64,000 nt of DNA, taken from positions 38,746 to 102,745 of the forward strand of contig JAUWTJ010000003.1 of assembly GCA_030614785.1 (NCBI GenBank), in the 5' to 3' direction. The DNA is from Alphaproteobacteria bacterium. Its GTDB lineage: Bacteria; Pseudomonadota; Alphaproteobacteria; M2410. Shown one piece after another: positions 28,325 to 36,697 of the stretch; the stretch's first letter is position 1; the number at the start of each line of letters is the position of its first letter. Below the pieces are notes generated by a model that was not told the origin of the DNA, did no database searches, and worked only from the letters and a program-made list of their open reading frames with translations. The position numbers and the translations under genes are program-made.

Positions 28325-28439
28325 CCTGGCGCGAAAACCTGAGTTGTTCTAGGGTCGCACTATTGTGCAATCGCGAGCTATTGACTGACGCTCGAACACT
28401 CCATGCCCTATAGTACACCGCCCGACATTCACTAACTAG

Positions 28440-31400
28440 TTGTACAGAATGGTGGCAACCAGTAGTATGGCGGTCAGACCCCATACACAACAATCTTGGC
28501 ATATGACCCCGCCGTTTTATCTTCCAAGAATTTTGCTTCACGAGGACCGAGTGTTCTCGGAAGGGGATCTGCTCAACGAATCGAACATAGTAGTGGTGCT
28601 TGCTGAACCGGGTGCGGGTAAGACAGAACTGTTAAACAGCTTGGCACGCCGCCTGGGTGTTTCACCAGAGAAGGCAAGTTTGTTTCGGCATAGGAAAGCT
28701 GATTCCGGTAGAAACTCTCTTGTTCTTGACGCTTTGGACGAAGTAGCCAAGCTGGATCCATCCGGCATCGATGCGCTACTTGTGAAAGCCCATGAGACCA
28801 ATGCAGCCAAGGTAGTTTTTGCCAGCCGGTCAAGCGAGTGGGAGGACGCACGGAACAATCAAATCAAAGCGTGTTTTGGCGTTGAGCCACTAGTTGTCAG
28901 ATTAGAGGCGTTTAACGAGGTTGAGCAAAAACAACTATTCTCACATCATTTTCCAGCTGAGAGTTTTGATGAGTTTCGGGCTGAAGTTTCCAGGTTTGAA
29001 CTGGAACCACTTTTGGGCAATCCTCAATTTCTTCAACTCTTCGCTGAAGCATTTGTCGAGAGTGGAAGAAGGTTTTCAAGCAAGCAGGGAATTTTTGAAG
29101 CTGCTATCAGACGATTGGCGAGTGTTGATTCCAACACTGTAATAAAGGGCTTTCCATCAGTTGAGGAACGCCTTTTCTTAGCAAGCGAAGTCTTTGCCAA
29201 GTTATTGTTGTCCGGCGCCGATGGAGTGAACGTATTTGATGTGGATGATGATCGTCAGTTTCCTCGTCTATTTGATTTGGTTGCTGACAACAACAAAGTT
29301 GGTAGCATTCTTGACACCCGGCTTCTCAAACCGGTCAGCGAACCAGATCGGCATGAGCCAGTACACAGAATTGTTGCAGAATATTGCGCTGCCAAATATT
29401 TAGTTGGTCGATTTGAAGATAGTACTGCACCCTTTACGCTTTCGCAGTTCCAGGCGTTAGTTGCGCCAAACTCAGTAGTTCGTGATGAACTTCGCGGTCT
29501 GCTTGGCTGGATGGCTGCCGTCGGCGGAAAGGCCATGCAAGAGGCCGCGATTGATCTCGATCCTTATGCGGTTCTGGCAAACGGCGATCCATCTCAACTC
29601 TTTGAGTCCTCAATGATACGGCTATTGGATGGACTTCAAGAGGCCGCAACGGATGACCCCTATTTCCGCCGAGGGGACTTTCGGCGGACTTTCAGTGCGG
29701 CAGGCTTCTTCACACCAGAAGTTGTAGACAAAGTACGAACCATTTTGACTAGCACAGAGGAGAAAAATCAGCTCAGGGGTCTTCTGCTCGAACTTCTCGA
29801 AGGTTCACCAGCGGTCACTCTTCTTGCACCTGAGCTTCGGGCGCTAATGCTCAGCCCGGACTGTAGTAATAACACGCGGCTCTTGGCGCAACGATGCCTG
29901 GTCTCAATCGGCGAGCTCGACCTCTCGGCTGACTTTGATATCCTTGTTTCGCAAGGAAGCGAAAATTGTCTAAGCCTTGCCGTGCTCATCTTTCTGGAAT
30001 CAGAAGAGGCAGCACTTGGACGTGAAAAACTTTTGGGCCTACTTCAAGAGTGCGCGAGGCTTTACCCGGCACGAAATGAGCTTCGTGAAACTATTCTTGG
30101 TTCCAGATACTTCGTGAAGAAACTTATTCAGAAGCTGGAACCTTCCGTTGTTGAGTGGTTGCTGGACGAACTCACGGACGGGCTCCATTGCACATGTGGT
30201 GAAGCGAAGGCACATAATTGTGGTTGTCGAAATGGTATTAGCAAGGTCGTCGGCTTGCTTCTTGATCAATACTTCGAGTTTTCTGAGGGGCCTCAAGAGC
30301 CAGCCCGCATTTGGCGGTGGGCGGGTAATCTCAATTTTCATGAAAACAAGTCGGCAAAGGACAGTGGTTCCGTAAGGCGTCTTCAGTCTGACCACTCACT
30401 ACGACAGGCAATACACCGCCTAGTGCTTGGCGACCTGACGGATCCTGATGAAATCTGGGACCTTCGTCACAATTCGTTTAATTGGCAATCCCATTCAGGA
30501 CTAAGCTTTCGGCCTGCTGATCGAAGCGCCATGGTTGAATTTGCATTTCAAAATGACAATGCAGGGCTCTGGTCGTGTTTTATCTCGCCTCACGACTTGT
30601 ATCGCGACACAAATGCAAGAGGTGCCGATGAACTACGGCACCACATGCGGCGACACGCACAAATGAAGCCCGACTTTATGAAGGTTTGGGCAATGCAAAA
30701 TCGTGCATTCACGGAATCTTATCGTAAACATCGAGACCGCAAGTATTGGTTTATGAGGCGCCGAAACAGGCGAGAAAAACGACTCGATGAGATTAGTATC
30801 CGGTCTCTCGTAGATGATAAACAGCAAATTGAGAATGGTCAGCATTGGGGATGGCTGAAGCGCTTTGCAGATCTGTACCTGATTGAACCAGACAAGATTG
30901 ACAAAGAAATTCAAGGGCGAGTGGACGTCGAAAAGTCACTCGAGAATTGTTTTGACTATTTAGATCCACATGTCCCTGGTCTTTCTCAGCTCGCATTAGG
31001 GGGGTGGCAAAGTGTTGTCCGTGTTTTGCTTGCGGGCTGCGTAGTGAAATATCGCAAGACAGGCTCATTGGATGACATCGGCTTGCACGTTCTAAGGGCG
31101 GTCAAGACAGAAGTCGATGGGTACCCCAGTTTAAGTGATGACGAGGCCAAGTCTCTCGAGGCCGAATTTGATCGAAGAATTTTTTCAGACCTAGGCGCAG
31201 CTGAGACGTTCCTGAGAGACTATGTCGAGGCGCAACTTGAGCAGGGAAGCAAGGGACGAACGGACTCACACTGGTTGCGCCACAAAGAGGAATTCAAACC
31301 TTTGCAAGGAGAGTTGTCTATTGAGTGGTTGAACCGCTTTCGTGCCCTTTCGTCTCACACGTTGGACAGCTTATTTGATATCGCTGCGGAGCATGCAGAT

Positions 31401-32501
31401 CGTAGTAAACTGGAAGATCTGATTAGTACTCGATGTGCAGAGTTCTTTTTTTTCTGGCCCGAAGAAGCTGAAGATGAAGAGCTCGAAAGCCGGCGCAAGT
31501 TCTGGTTCTTGCGCTATTTCTATTTTGTAGAAGAGAGCACAAACATCACTTGGGAGTGGTTACGAGGGGACAAGAACGTCATATTCGGGCTAAGCAGGCG
31601 TTCTGGACCGTGGAAAAGGGGAGGCAACCCGGGGTGGCCACGACTGTCCGCGGAGAAAGTTTATGCCGTGCTCGACGCCTTCATTGATGAGTGGCCGAGA
31701 GTACCTCTTCGCAGTAGTTTTGGGTCCAGTAGCCCGAAAGAGGAAAAAGCCTATCGGTTCCTAAAAGATATTGTTTGGGATATCAGCGAGGATGACCCCG
31801 ACACCAGTATCACAGTTCTTGATCGCATACTTGCGGATAAGCGATTTGAAAACTTCCATACGGAGTCACGAAATATGCGAGCCGCCCAGATTCGCAAGAT
31901 GGCACTTCGGGACTTCGAAGCTCCAACTCCCAAAGAGATTGCGGGCCTCTTGGACCAAGGCGAGATTGTCACAGTGGAAGGGCTTCGTGCTTTGCTGCTC
32001 GAAGAGCTTCGACTGCTTCAAGGCGCCATCGATGGAGGTGAATTCGACACTGTTGAGATGTTCTATGATGGTGGGCTACACGTAGGTGAAAATACTGCAT
32101 CAAAACGGGTTGCCGAGCGACTGCAGTTGCGCCTCAACGCGCTCAACATGGCTATCACGATTGAACACCAACTCAAATCCTTAAAGAGATGCGACATTAC
32201 AGCATCGAAAGTGCTTGGGGAGAGCCGTAAGTTATTAGTCATTGAAGCTAAAGGTCAATGGCACAGTGATCTTTTTACAGCCGCTGAAGCACAGCTACAC
32301 GAGCGATACTCCATTCATCCTGATGCGGAACACCAGGGCATTTACCTGGTCTATTGGTTCGGAAACGGCGAAACGATTGCGGGAAGAAAAGACGTATCAG
32401 TTACGTCGGCAAAACAGCTACATCAGAAAATAATTGAGTCAGTACCCGAGGAAATCAGGGGGCTCATTGACGTCTTTGTCCTGGACCTCTCGACAAACTG
32501 A
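28440..32501 (+). CDS. NACHT/STAND-like NTPase with C-terminal PD-(D/E)XK-type nuclease domain; predicted anti-phage protein
   Basis: A 1353-residue multidomain protein. Near the N-terminus is a P-loop NTPase: Walker A AEPGAGKTE (K61, T62), Walker B LVLDALDEV (D100, E101), sensor VFASRSSEW, and LLGNPQFLQLFAEAF, a STAND/NACHT-like helix. A long helical middle follows, with a Cys/His cluster at C584, C586, H592, C594 and C596. The C-terminus has E1217 in HVGENTAS, D1252 in CDITA and E1269-A-K1271 in LLVIEAKGQWH, then AEAQLHERY, matching the restriction-endonuclease fold. The start is unclear (TTG 28440, ATG 28449, 28467 or 28503). Defence is inferred from architecture and island location; the specific family is not one I can name. 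Confidence 0.75.
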   Translation: MYRMVATSSMAVRPHTQQSWHMTPPFYLPRILLHEDRVFSEGDLLNESNIVVVLAEPGAGKTELLNSLARRLGVSPEKASLFRHRKADSGRNSLVLDALDEVAKLDPSGIDALLVKAHETNAAKVVFASRSSEWEDARNNQIKACFGVEPLVVRLEAFNEVEQKQLFSHHFPAESFDEFRAEVSRFELEPLLGNPQFLQLFAEAFVESGRRFSSKQGIFEAAIRRLASVDSNTVIKGFPSVEERLFLASEVFAKLLLSGADGVNVFDVDDDRQFPRLFDLVADNNKVGSILDTRLLKPVSEPDRHEPVHRIVAEYCAAKYLVGRFEDSTAPFTLSQFQALVAPNSVVRDELRGLLGWMAAVGGKAMQEAAIDLDPYAVLANGDPSQLFESSMIRLLDGLQEAATDDPYFRRGDFRRTFSAAGFFTPEVVDKVRTILTSTEEKNQLRGLLLELLEGSPAVTLLAPELRALMLSPDCSNNTRLLAQRCLVSIGELDLSADFDILVSQGSENCLSLAVLIFLESEEAALGREKLLGLLQECARLYPARNELRETILGSRYFVKKLIQKLEPSVVEWLLDELTDGLHCTCGEAKAHNCGCRNGISKVVGLLLDQYFEFSEGPQEPARIWRWAGNLNFHENKSAKDSGSVRRLQSDHSLRQAIHRLVLGDLTDPDEIWDLRHNSFNWQSHSGLSFRPADRSAMVEFAFQNDNAGLWSCFISPHDLYRDTNARGADELRHHMRRHAQMKPDFMKVWAMQNRAFTESYRKHRDRKYWFMRRRNRREKRLDEISIRSLVDDKQQIENGQHWGWLKRFADLYLIEPDKIDKEIQGRVDVEKSLENCFDYLDPHVPGLSQLALGGWQSVVRVLLAGCVVKYRKTGSLDDIGLHVLRAVKTEVDGYPSLSDDEAKSLEAEFDRRIFSDLGAAETFLRDYVEAQLEQGSKGRTDSHWLRHKEEFKPLQGELSIEWLNRFRALSSHTLDSLFDIAAEHADRSKLEDLISTRCAEFFFFWPEEAEDEELESRRKFWFLRYFYFVEESTNITWEWLRGDKNVIFGLSRRSGPWKRGGNPGWPRLSAEKVYAVLDAFIDEWPRVPLRSSFGSSSPKEEKAYRFLKDIVWDISEDDPDTSITVLDRILADKRFENFHTESRNMRAAQIRKMALRDFEAPTPKEIAGLLDQGEIVTVEGLRALLLEELRLLQGAIDGGEFDTVEMFYDGGLHVGENTASKRVAERLQLRLNALNMAITIEHQLKSLKRCDITASKVLGESRKLLVIEAKGQWHSDLFTAAEAQLHERYSIHPDAEHQGIYLVYWFGNGETIAGRKDVSVTSAKQLHQKIIESVPEEIRGLIDVFVLDLSTN

Positions 32502-32604
32502 AGGATCTAAGATTCTGGACAAGCTCAAACCGTATAGCGCGACCGATGATCAGCTACGAGACGCGGAAGCTGGATAACCTATCATAGCCCGACTAGGAGG
32601 AAGC

Positions 32605-33849
32605 ATGGCCCTAAATATTCAGTTCCAATTGTCAAATGGCAGAGGCCTAGGAAAAGCTATAGTTTTTCACGGCTTGAAGTTCAATGTTGTTGTGCACCCG
32701 ACCATTCACGGCCAACCGATTTTAACATCGCAGGCATTTTACTACTTGGATCAACTTGACTCTATTGCTGAGATTAGATTTGAAACGGATAAAGAAGCAC
32801 TGAGGGATAGTGAGGTTGAGTATTTGATTGACAACTATCTTTTCAAATACAGTAAGTTGCATGCTGATTCCTTCATGACTAGCAAAGTTACTGACCCAAA
32901 GTATTGGAGAGATGACTACAGTGATATGTATGCTGAATATGACCACCGAAATACCAATGCACTGGTATTGGACAAAGGTAACGATGAATCAGTATTGGCA
33001 ATTAGGCCTCTAGATGAAAGTGATGACACAGATTTGTCCGACTGGTGTCTTGTTAGAAATTACAGTGACATAATCATCAGCCAATACGTCTCATCAATGA
33101 GCGAGTTGGTACATAAAAAAATGCATATTGAGGTGATGCCTACTCTAGAAAGAGACGGGTACGTTGGTAAGAAAAGAATACTAGAGTGTGATGCAGGTCT
33201 ACTAAGCTACTATCAGGCCCAATCTCTTGATCACAGTTTTAGTCCGAGAGATGTGCAGCCTGGCCAAAATAGTATTGTTCTAAAAGCGTATTCCGAGAAT
33301 ATTGCCGACGTTGATATTCCTGTCGAGACCGTTCACTTGGATAAAGTGTTTAATCCGATCTTACTGTCCTACTACTTTTCTGGACTAAAGGCTGTTAATT
33401 CACTTATTAGTTTTGTCGGCTTCTACAATGTGTTGGAATACTATTTCGAGGAAGCTCCAATAATCCTGAACGTTGCAGCCAGCAATGAAAAAAAACAATT
33501 GAAGTGTGTCATTGAGTGGTTAGTGAATGACAACGATATTTCTGACTTTTTTCAGAAAAATGGAGCGGATTTTGTTTCTCAGACAAGAAAAAACATTGAA
33601 ACCTCCTCAACAATAGACATTGAAGGATTTGATGTAGGTAACAGCGCCAACTTGGTTACAGGTTTGGCAAAATGGCTGTATTCAATTAGATGTGCCATTG
33701 TGCACTCAAAGAAAACCAGATCCGGACAAGATACAGCTACTTTTGAGCCGTATTCTGACGAAGCGGAAAACATTCACGATGCAATCTTAGTGGTGAGATG
33801 GCTTTCAGTAGCCTGTATTGAGAAAGATTGTGAAATTGGTCGAGAGTAA
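32605..33849 (+). CDS. HEPN-like protein (RX4H near C-terminus), function unknown
   Basis: A 414-residue protein with AT-rich coding. The last 110 residues look helical and include WLYSIRCAIVHSKK, where R362 and H367 form the RX4H motif of HEPN ribonucleases. The N-terminal 250 residues have mixed strand/helix character with no motif I recognise. AGGAGGAAGC precedes the ATG, an excellent ribosome site. It lies 103 nt after the NTPase-nuclease gene and 120 nt before a second HEPN gene, all on one strand, so the three may act together. HEPN toxins cut RNA in many anti-phage systems; the role here is inferred. Confidence 0.65.
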   Translation: MALNIQFQLSNGRGLGKAIVFHGLKFNVVVHPTIHGQPILTSQAFYYLDQLDSIAEIRFETDKEALRDSEVEYLIDNYLFKYSKLHADSFMTSKVTDPKYWRDDYSDMYAEYDHRNTNALVLDKGNDESVLAIRPLDESDDTDLSDWCLVRNYSDIIISQYVSSMSELVHKKMHIEVMPTLERDGYVGKKRILECDAGLLSYYQAQSLDHSFSPRDVQPGQNSIVLKAYSENIADVDIPVETVHLDKVFNPILLSYYFSGLKAVNSLISFVGFYNVLEYYFEEAPIILNVAASNEKKQLKCVIEWLVNDNDISDFFQKNGADFVSQTRKNIETSSTIDIEGFDVGNSANLVTGLAKWLYSIRCAIVHSKKTRSGQDTATFEPYSDEAENIHDAILVVRWLSVACIEKDCEIGRE

Positions 33850-33969
33850 ATTGAGATAACACTGTAACTCCGAAAGGAGCACGCTAGTCCTATTCGACTT
33901 GCTCCGACGGATGAGTTTTCGGGTAGTCCGGTTCTCCGCTTTAACAATATTTCGCAACGAGGCCAATCG

Positions 33970-34827
33970 GTGCAAAGATTTGAAACAACGATTATGTTCC
34001 TATGTCCTGAGTGCGAGGACGCTTCTAAAGTTGATGTAGAGGTGCCGGAGCTGAATATCTCTTCGGATAGATTTTCCGAACATTACTCCGAAGGTTGGGT
34101 GGAAATCACCTGCCCCAATTGCGAGTGCTGTTTCGACGCAGATGCTACTTGCTACTATCATGGATCCGAAATCAAACTTCATGACTATGAGCAGCAAAGT
34201 TTTAGTGGTGATGGTCCCATGTACTCGTCGTCGGAGGAAGATGACTACTGGCATGGTTATATTCCGCCGGAGGGATCATACGAGATATTTCGGGTGACCT
34301 ATTCCCAGGTCCTTGCACTGCTTAAACAGCATGTTGAAGTGGATGATGATGAGCAGATTTTTACAAGGATGCTGTTTTCACAATTGATCTCAGCAATGGA
34401 AGCTTTTCTTTCCGACACACTCATTACCAATGTAATTGGAAGCGACGAGGCTACGAAGGCCCTACTTTCCAAAGACAAACATGCCAATCAGCAGAAGTTT
34501 AGCATTAGAGCCTTTGCAGAAAACCCGAAATTGGTCGAAGAGACGTTGAAAAAGTACTTGCTTGATATCCTCTATCACAATCTCGCAAAAGTCAGGTTCC
34601 TTTACAGCGCGGCTTTGAATCTCGACATATTTTTGAATGAGGATGACGAGAATGCATTGCTCAAGGCTGTAGATTACCGTCACGACTGTGTTCACCGGAA
34701 CGGTTACGATAAAGATGGGAAAAAGTTGGATTTTTTCACAAAGGTCTACGTTGAAGAGGTTGGCGAGGCGATAGAACGAATGGTTGAAAGTGTGCATAGT
34801 TCATTGGAGAAGGATGCTCCGTTCTAG
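33970..34827 (+). CDS. Zinc-ribbon plus HEPN-like protein
   Basis: A 285-residue protein. The N-terminus has two CxxC pairs (C12-P-E-C15 and C48-P-N-C51, with C53 and C54 adjacent), fitting a zinc ribbon. Residues about 120-270 are helical, and YRHDCVHRNGYDKDGKK carries R237 and H242, the RX4H motif with the RNG extension seen in several HEPN families. The start is GTG at 33970. It is the third gene of the NTPase-HEPN-HEPN run and lies just inside an att-like boundary at 34958. An RNase role is inferred. Confidence 0.68.
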   Translation: MQRFETTIMFLCPECEDASKVDVEVPELNISSDRFSEHYSEGWVEITCPNCECCFDADATCYYHGSEIKLHDYEQQSFSGDGPMYSSSEEDDYWHGYIPPEGSYEIFRVTYSQVLALLKQHVEVDDDEQIFTRMLFSQLISAMEAFLSDTLITNVIGSDEATKALLSKDKHANQQKFSIRAFAENPKLVEETLKKYLLDILYHNLAKVRFLYSAALNLDIFLNEDDENALLKAVDYRHDCVHRNGYDKDGKKLDFFTKVYVEEVGEAIERMVESVHSSLEKDAPF

Positions 34828-34934
34828 TGCTTTTCGAATTTTGAACCTATCTGGTTAGCGATACCAGCGAGAACGGGAATTTAAAAAGGCCACGCCTCAT
34901 TTCCTCCTGGCACAACTTGGCCATCGAACTATAA

Positions 34935-34971
34935 TTACCCAGTGCCCACTTTCATCCTCCCCGGTGCGCCA
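34935..34971 (+). other. Internal att-like copy 2 with left arm
   Basis: A degenerate arm (TTACCCAGTGCCCACTTTCATC) leads into CTCCCCGGTGCGCCA. The same arm, in the form AACCCAGTTCTCACTTTCATC, precedes the copies at 35666, 43280 and 54397. The GCCTCATTTCCTC found about 35 nt before it is also present before the copy at 54397. It marks the right end of the first island segment. Confidence 0.7.
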
Positions 34972-35021
34972 TTATTTTCAATGATTTATTATGTGCCTGG
35001 ATTTGGCGAAATTTGGTGTAG

Positions 35022-35225
35022 CTACCAAATAGCAACCACCAATCTTGATCCGAGAAACTCGAAGAGATTGCCTTCGGTGTCCTTCAGTTCGGCAAGACGG
35101 ACCGGAATATGGAGCTCGGGCTCGCGTTTGGCGACCAGAGTGCCACCGGCTGCAACGACTTTTTCGATGGCAGGCTCAAGTTCTTCGACGCGCATCGGCA
35201 CCAAAACCGTCAGGATTCTTTACAG
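35022..35225 (-). pseudogene. Fragment of a VOC/glyoxalase-family gene
   Basis: About 65 codons read ILTVLVPMRVEELEPAIEKV...GGTLVAKREPEL...LAELKDTEGNLFEFLGSRLV, the C-terminal half of a VOC fold (the GTL... and DTEGNLFEF segments are typical). A stop codon lies just upstream in frame and no N-terminal half is present, so this is a remnant. Confidence 0.65.
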
Positions 35226-35330
35226 CTTCAGAAAGCGAATTTTCTAACCCTTTGAAGAAGTTACACATTTTTTCAGGCCCGAAAATTGCATGTTAAGTGT
35301 CGTGCGTCGGGGGTTAGACGAGGTACGGAA

Positions 35331-35573
35331 ATGCGTATTATTTCACTCCGAAGGTGGCTGGCTGCCGCAGCCCTTGTTTTCATTTTCTCGATTTCCGCCT
35401 GGGCGGATCAACAGGTTCCGCAGGACCTGGGGCGATGCAGTTCGCTATACGAAGAAACGCCTTGCTATCGGGAGCTTTCATCCCTGTCAGAGTCTGTGCC
35501 GGAGCCCGGTATATTGGGACTGGTGGGGCTTGGATTTATCGGGATTTATCTTGCGCGGCGGTGCAGGACGTAG
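35331..35573 (+). CDS. Very small PEP-CTERM sorting-domain protein
   Basis: An 80-residue protein. Residues 1-25 form a signal peptide (LRRWLAAAALVFIFSISAWA). The C-terminus is a textbook PEP-CTERM: VPEPG at 56-60, a hydrophobic helix GLVGLGFIGIYL, then ARRCRT. The mature middle is only about 30 residues, with two cysteines (C36, C45). PEP-CTERM proteins are processed by an exosortase, which is not in this window. I chose the ATG at 35331 after GGTACGGAA; a TTG at 35286 would add a non-signal leader. It is isolated between two att-like copies. Confidence 0.7.
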   Translation: MRIISLRRWLAAAALVFIFSISAWADQQVPQDLGRCSSLYEETPCYRELSSLSESVPEPGILGLVGLGFIGIYLARRCRT

Positions 35574-35644
35574 GGCTCCGTTGCGATGCCTTTTCAGTTT
35601 GTCCATTGTCTCTTTGAGGTAGGAAGTGGCAATTGTATCAGTAT

Positions 35645-35680
35645 AACCCAGTTCTCACTTTCATCTCCCCCGGTGCGCCA
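35645..35680 (+). other. Internal att-like copy 3 with left arm
   Basis: AACCCAGTTCTCACTTTCATC runs directly into TCCCCCGGTGCGCCA, and the bases after it start a serine recombinase remnant. A left arm, core and right arm in one place is the layout expected of an element-to-element junction (attP-like). Confidence 0.75.
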
Positions 35681-35769
35681 GTCCTGTCCAAAAGTGGGCA
35701 CCAGTTTTCCTCGACTTTGATGATGCTGTGCAGAATGAGCCAGAAGGGCAGCCTTTGGGCCTGTGATCC
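35681..35769 (-). pseudogene. 3' remnant of a serine recombinase gene, copy 1
   Basis: On the minus strand this reads ITGPKAALLAHSAQHHQ...KLVPTFGQDW and continues into the complement of the tRNA tail (WRTGGD). Serine recombinases of alphaproteobacterial islands commonly end with an I(S/T)GPKAAL segment followed by a tRNA-derived tail, and that recollection is the basis of the call. The 89-nt segment matches 53313-53401 with four differences. Upstream sequence diverges, so the catalytic domain is lost. Confidence 0.6.
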
Positions 35770-36269
35770 ATGTACAGATAACCATGTTTCTTTGGTGGCA
35801 AGAAAAAGCGATCCCATACGGGAATTTCCCGTACGGGAATCACGAAATCGCGGCTTTTTTCCCGTATATACGAAACTCGAAAATGACATTTCCGTACGTA
35901 CGGAGATGCTACTGATTCGTCGGCTGGGCTGATCACTACTCATGCATTGGCTTCGAGTTATTGCAGGATCTGGAGCCACCTACTAATAGACACAGTTTTT
36001 CAAACGCAAGAAATCCAGCAACAGGCTGCCTGTTGCTGCCTGTTGGAGGGAAAATACGGCGCGAATTGCAGTGATCTGATGCAGGAAACGAATCACAGCG
36101 TCTCGAAGTCGGCTGCCAAACCACTCAATGTAGGCAGCCTTGAACCGCGTAGTGCTGCATCAAGCGGGGATGGCCATGATACAGCCCAGCCCAACTATGG
36201 TTCTTTACGAAGAGAGCAGAGCGCCTTGAGCCAGTAAAGGCCAAGCCTGCGGTGCCCTGCGGGCAGCCT
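35770..36269. other. Gene-poor stretch with short palindromes
   Basis: This part of the 1.1-kb gap between the PEP-CTERM gene and marR has no convincing gene. It contains a cluster of TACGGGAA/TTCCCGTA inverted repeats at about 35815-35842 and the perfect 12-bp palindrome CCGTACGTACGG at 35902-35913. Short open frames on both strands lack family features. Confidence 0.5.
35815..35913. repeat. Palindrome cluster around CCGTACGG
   Basis: ATACGGGAATTTCCCGTA followed by CGGGAATC forms overlapping inverted repeats, another TTTCCCGTATATACG lies at about 35869, and a perfect palindrome CCGTACGTACGG ends the cluster. The recurring half-site CCCGTA suggests protein-binding sites, perhaps for the lost recombinase or a regulator of the element. 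Function unproven. Confidence 0.5.
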
Positions 36270-36450
36270 TGACAGCCTCAAGGCGCTCCGCTTTTTGCTT
36301 GGGAAACCCTTTGCGGTGCAAAGGCCAGGCGGGGCTGCCTTTTCAGACCGAGAAAGCAGAAAGCCCGAAATCCTCCTCAAACACCGAAGTTGGTGCGATC
36401 AATCCGGTCTCATGTATTTTAAACCCCCCGTGTTACTGATCAACGGGGGG
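36270..36450. repeat. 181-bp direct repeat, copy 2
   Basis: Second copy of the sequence at 28144-28324, same length and ending in the same hairpin (CCCCCCGT...ACGGGGGG at 36424-36450). In copy 1 it directly follows the tRNA-Arg, so this copy may mark where another element's tRNA-proximal end, or a piece of duplicated chromosome, was placed. Confidence 0.8.
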
Positions 36451-36571
36451 TATCGTGAGCCACAAACTACGAACATTAGCTTGGTCGGATCATTGTCACG
36501 CGAAAAATCGACAACAGACTACCTTTAGATCCGTTGGCTTCCTTACTTTCAATGTAGCGGCTTTAAGAAGC

Positions 36572-36613
36572 TCCCGGAAGATCCGCCTAGGAGGGAAGTT
36601 GAGTCTTCCGGGA
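36572..36613. repeat. Inverted repeat between marR and the upstream repeat
   Basis: TCCCGGAAGA and TCTTCCGGGA are exact complements separated by 22 nt. The element sits beyond the 3' end of the marR gene and could fold as a terminator-like hairpin, but no T-tract follows on either strand. Confidence 0.4.
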
Positions 36614-36697
36614 ACGCGCCACACGATCTGGAGACGGTACACCAGGCAGGGAAGTGCGGCGTTAAGGACGCAGATGCAACTCGACTAACCCTTCAAA

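Noticed and set aside
28381..28414. Promoter TTGACT...TATAGT before the NTPase gene
   Set aside because: The boxes look good singly but are 22 nt apart, too far for a standard promoter.
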